Source of the DNA: JABCPE02 sp963516475 | GTDB lineage: Bacteria > Bacteroidota > Bacteroidia > Flavobacteriales > Weeksellaceae | Length of the DNA: 64,000 nt | Assembly: GCA_963516475.1 (NCBI GenBank) | Contig: CAUQBR010000005.1 | Span: 59,679-123,678, forward strand | Direction of reading: 5' to 3' | In this document: positions 62,338 to 64,000 of the stretch, piece by piece | How positions within the stretch are numbered: position 1 is the first letter of the stretch | How the letters are laid out: the number at the start of each line of letters is the position of its first letter | The notes under the pieces: generated by a model | Databases searched by the model: none | What the model was told of the DNA's origin: nothing | Seen by the model: only the letters and a program-made list of their open reading frames with translations | Translations under genes and position numbers: made by a program

Positions 62338-62841
62338 TTATATTTTATATTCTTTTTTAAAATTACGAAATTCGACCCACAGCCCGATAGCCAGAAGTAA
62401 TGCCAGCACACCCCAGAATATGGCGAAATAAAGGTTGGTATTATCCGTATCTTTCTCCTTTTCGTATTTCAATGATGATGCTGGATTTATATCATGGACA
62501 GATGGATTGTCTTTTAGATAATATACTTCCACCACAGGGCTTTCTGGCAATTTTGAAGTTGATTGTTCTCCTTCATATTTTACCCCATTTACTTCATATT
62601 TATATTTAATACTGTATGTTTTTATAGGTACTTTGGCAATTTTCACTGTATGCTCTGTATAGACACTATCATAAACAGCAGTAGTTTTAGTCTTTTCTTT
62701 TATCAAAGCCTCATATTCCGCAACTTTTTCCCTATTTGAACCTTCTATATAGTCTCCAGCACAAGTTTTACATGCTAAACTAGCAAGTATAGTAATCAAT
62801 AAACCTTTCCAGTTCTTAAAAATAAAGTCGATTATCATCAT
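62338..62841 (-). CDS. DUF3592-like membrane protein
   Basis: 167 residues with an N-terminal hydrophobic segment (GLLITILASLACKTCAG) and a C-terminal one (LYFAIFWGVLALLLAIGLWV), enclosing a soluble domain with YKYEVNGVKYEGEQS and VEVYYLKDNPSVHDINP, the pattern of DUF3592 proteins. Function unknown. It is upstream of the deoxyhypusine-synthase-like gene on the same strand, 21 bases away. Confidence 0.7.
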   Translation of the reverse strand: MMIIDFIFKNWKGLLITILASLACKTCAGDYIEGSNREKVAEYEALIKEKTKTTAVYDSVYTEHTVKIAKVPIKTYSIKYKYEVNGVKYEGEQSTSKLPESPVVEVYYLKDNPSVHDINPASSLKYEKEKDTDNTNLYFAIFWGVLALLLAIGLWVEFRNFKKEYKI

Positions 62842-62946
62842 AAGCTTTAAAGTTTTAATTCAGGCAAAAATAAGAATAATTATTTACAAATTCTGTTTTT
62901 ACTCTGTCTATGTTATAAAATCACCTATGCTCTATGGTTTATTTTA

Positions 62947-62954
62947 TAAATTTG
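62947..62954 (+). promoter_or_regulatory. -7 box for the small lipoprotein gene
   Basis: TAAATTTG matches TAnnTTTG, 48 bases before the ATG at 63002. Confidence 0.4.
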
Positions 62955-63001
62955 TAGAAACAGATTTTTGAAAATAACTTTACACATTAAAACAAAATTT
63001 C

Positions 63002-63412
63002 ATGAAAAAATATATTTATTTTTCCATATTGACAGTATTATTTCTTTCCTGCAAAAGCACCAAAGCCACAAATAATCAAGATATAGACCTTAACTGCGAA
63101 GAAATGGTCGTAGAAATCGTGCGGTCAAGCTCTTTGGATTGGAAAAGGTTTCCTAATGCATTTACAAGAATAGACAGGGTAGAAAATGATAGTATTTTCA
63201 TCAAAGTTTTCTTTGATATGGACATCTCTGATGAGCCAAACACCAAACAGGCTGTGGAAAATACAATCGCTTGGCTCCTGCTAGACCTTAACGAGAAAAA
63301 ATTGTACAACATCACATATGACCTTGAAAACCCTAAGAAAGTTAATTTCAATAAAAAACTCGTCAACAAAAACAAATGCAAAATTCTGCTCAATAACTCA
63401 TCACTAAAATGA
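63002..63412 (+). CDS. Small hypothetical lipoprotein
   Basis: 136 residues with signal peptide and lipobox FLSC (residues 14-17) followed by KSTKATNNQDID. The mature part is small, with FFDMDISDEPNTKQAVEN and LLDLNEKKLYNITYDLENPK. I do not recognise a family. Such short lipoproteins are common in the phylum. Confidence 0.6.
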   Translation: MKKYIYFSILTVLFLSCKSTKATNNQDIDLNCEEMVVEIVRSSSLDWKRFPNAFTRIDRVENDSIFIKVFFDMDISDEPNTKQAVENTIAWLLLDLNEKKLYNITYDLENPKKVNFNKKLVNKNKCKILLNNSSLK

Positions 63413-63439
63413 GATCTTTAATCTTAAAGTTCTTCAAAC

Positions 63440-63925
63440 ATGGAAAGCAAACTTTTATATGATATGTTCTGTCTTTGTGTCTTAACAAAAGAAGAAATCA
63501 TATCTTACATAGAGCAAAAAGAAGAAAATCACTCCGAAAATATTGATTATTACGATATTTTATATCCTAAAAATCAAGATGAAAAACTATTTATAAAAAA
63601 TCTATCCAAAATATGCTACACAGAATATTTGGATGGAGAATTAAAGAAAAAATATAGTATCATCATCTCCCTCTTCCATAGAAGCAAAAACAAGATTAAG
63701 ATAAAAGAAACTTTATACAAATTTTTCTTTTACAATAGTAAAAGTCTCTTAGATATAGACTTTAATTTTTGGAACTTGGTTGAAACTGATTATGAACTCC
63801 TAAAAGATGGTTTCGAAGGAATATCCAATTCTGATATTGACATAAAAGAATATCTAAATAAAAACCAAAAATACACACATTTATCCAAAGTTAATTTACT
63901 ATCACTATTAAGTCAAAATCAATGA
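63440..63925 (+). CDS. Hypothetical soluble protein
   Basis: 161 residues, helical and rich in Lys, Asn and Ile, with no signal peptide or membrane segment and no recognisable motif (FCLCVLTKEEIISYIEQKEE near the start). It begins 27 bases after the small lipoprotein gene, so the two probably form a unit. Its very low GC matches the neighbours. No function can be given. The remaining 75 bases of the window hold only AT-rich sequence. Confidence 0.55.
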   Translation: MESKLLYDMFCLCVLTKEEIISYIEQKEENHSENIDYYDILYPKNQDEKLFIKNLSKICYTEYLDGELKKKYSIIISLFHRSKNKIKIKETLYKFFFYNSKSLLDIDFNFWNLVETDYELLKDGFEGISNSDIDIKEYLNKNQKYTHLSKVNLLSLLSQNQ

Positions 63926-64000
63926 ACTTTCCTATAAATCAAGCTTTCAATAAAGATTTTAAAACCTAAAACCCTTAAAAACAAAAAAACCTCTTTTTTT

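Overview
The window is AT-rich (by eye under 40 % GC), densely coded chromosomal DNA from a member of the Bacteroidota, class Flavobacteriia. I judge it to be in or near the Weeksellaceae (Chryseobacterium / Riemerella / Elizabethkingia / Bergeyella group), by inference from gene content only. Evidence for the group: gliding genes gldF and gldG; a SusC/SusD pair; bacillithiol synthesis (bshC); an S46 dipeptidyl-peptidase; a GYDIA-type GHMP kinase; a long-tailed bS16; weak Shine-Dalgarno signals; and many promoters with the Bacteroidota -7 element TAnnTTTG. There is no phage, insertion sequence, CRISPR array or complete tRNA gene. Most of the window is core genome.

Layout. 1-1.9 kb: 3' end of a TatD nuclease, a Cys-motif hypothetical, and a membrane-protein gene broken by a frameshift. 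1.9-11.2 kb (minus): gldG, gldF, a very large dnaE with a proofreading exonuclease fused at its N-terminus, a nitroreductase and an acetyl-CoA hydrolase/CoA-transferase. 11.4-14.2 kb: purine genes purD and guaA. 14.3-19.5 kb: metallo-beta-lactamase-fold hydrolase, menA, a DtxR-type regulator, a secreted nucleotide pyrophosphatase-like lipoprotein and fumC. 19.5-26.3 kb: a tripartite efflux system (TolC on minus; ATPase, two FtsX-type permeases and adaptor on plus) around a divergent promoter with a perfect palindrome. It includes a 32-residue membrane ORF and ends in a frameshifted zinc-ribbon membrane gene. 26.3-34.8 kb: rpsP-rimM, pdxH, a DPP7-like S46 peptidase, a cysteine-cluster protein, glyS and clpX. 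34.8-44.3 kb: HIT protein, greA, a degenerate Rieske-like lipoprotein, dtd, pckA, the GHMP kinase, fabD, a LysM/periplasmic-binding-protein fusion and bshC. 44.3-50.8 kb: a porin and the SusD/SusC pair. 50.9-57.8 kb: a membrane-anchored HU-like protein, a D-2-hydroxyacid dehydrogenase, a beta-lactamase-fold lipoprotein, an Ig-like lipoprotein and small proteins.

The most interesting locus is 57.8-61.3 kb. A WYL-domain regulator is divergent from an RtcB RNA ligase. Between them lies a CGCAA-N5-TTGCG inverted repeat that overlaps the regulator's -33 box. Downstream of rtcB a 277-bp gap encodes what looks like a structured RNA with a canonical tRNA T-arm, an acceptor-like stem and a UUCG-capped mini-arm, closed by a terminator-like stem. 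It is followed at once by a short SPFH/band-7 protein. I read this as a regulated RNA-repair cassette with its own tRNA-mimicking RNA and an SPFH partner. The parts are seen in the sequence; the link between them is inference.

The end of the window holds a deoxyhypusine-synthase-like enzyme, a DUF3592-like membrane protein, a lipoprotein and an unknown cytosolic protein.
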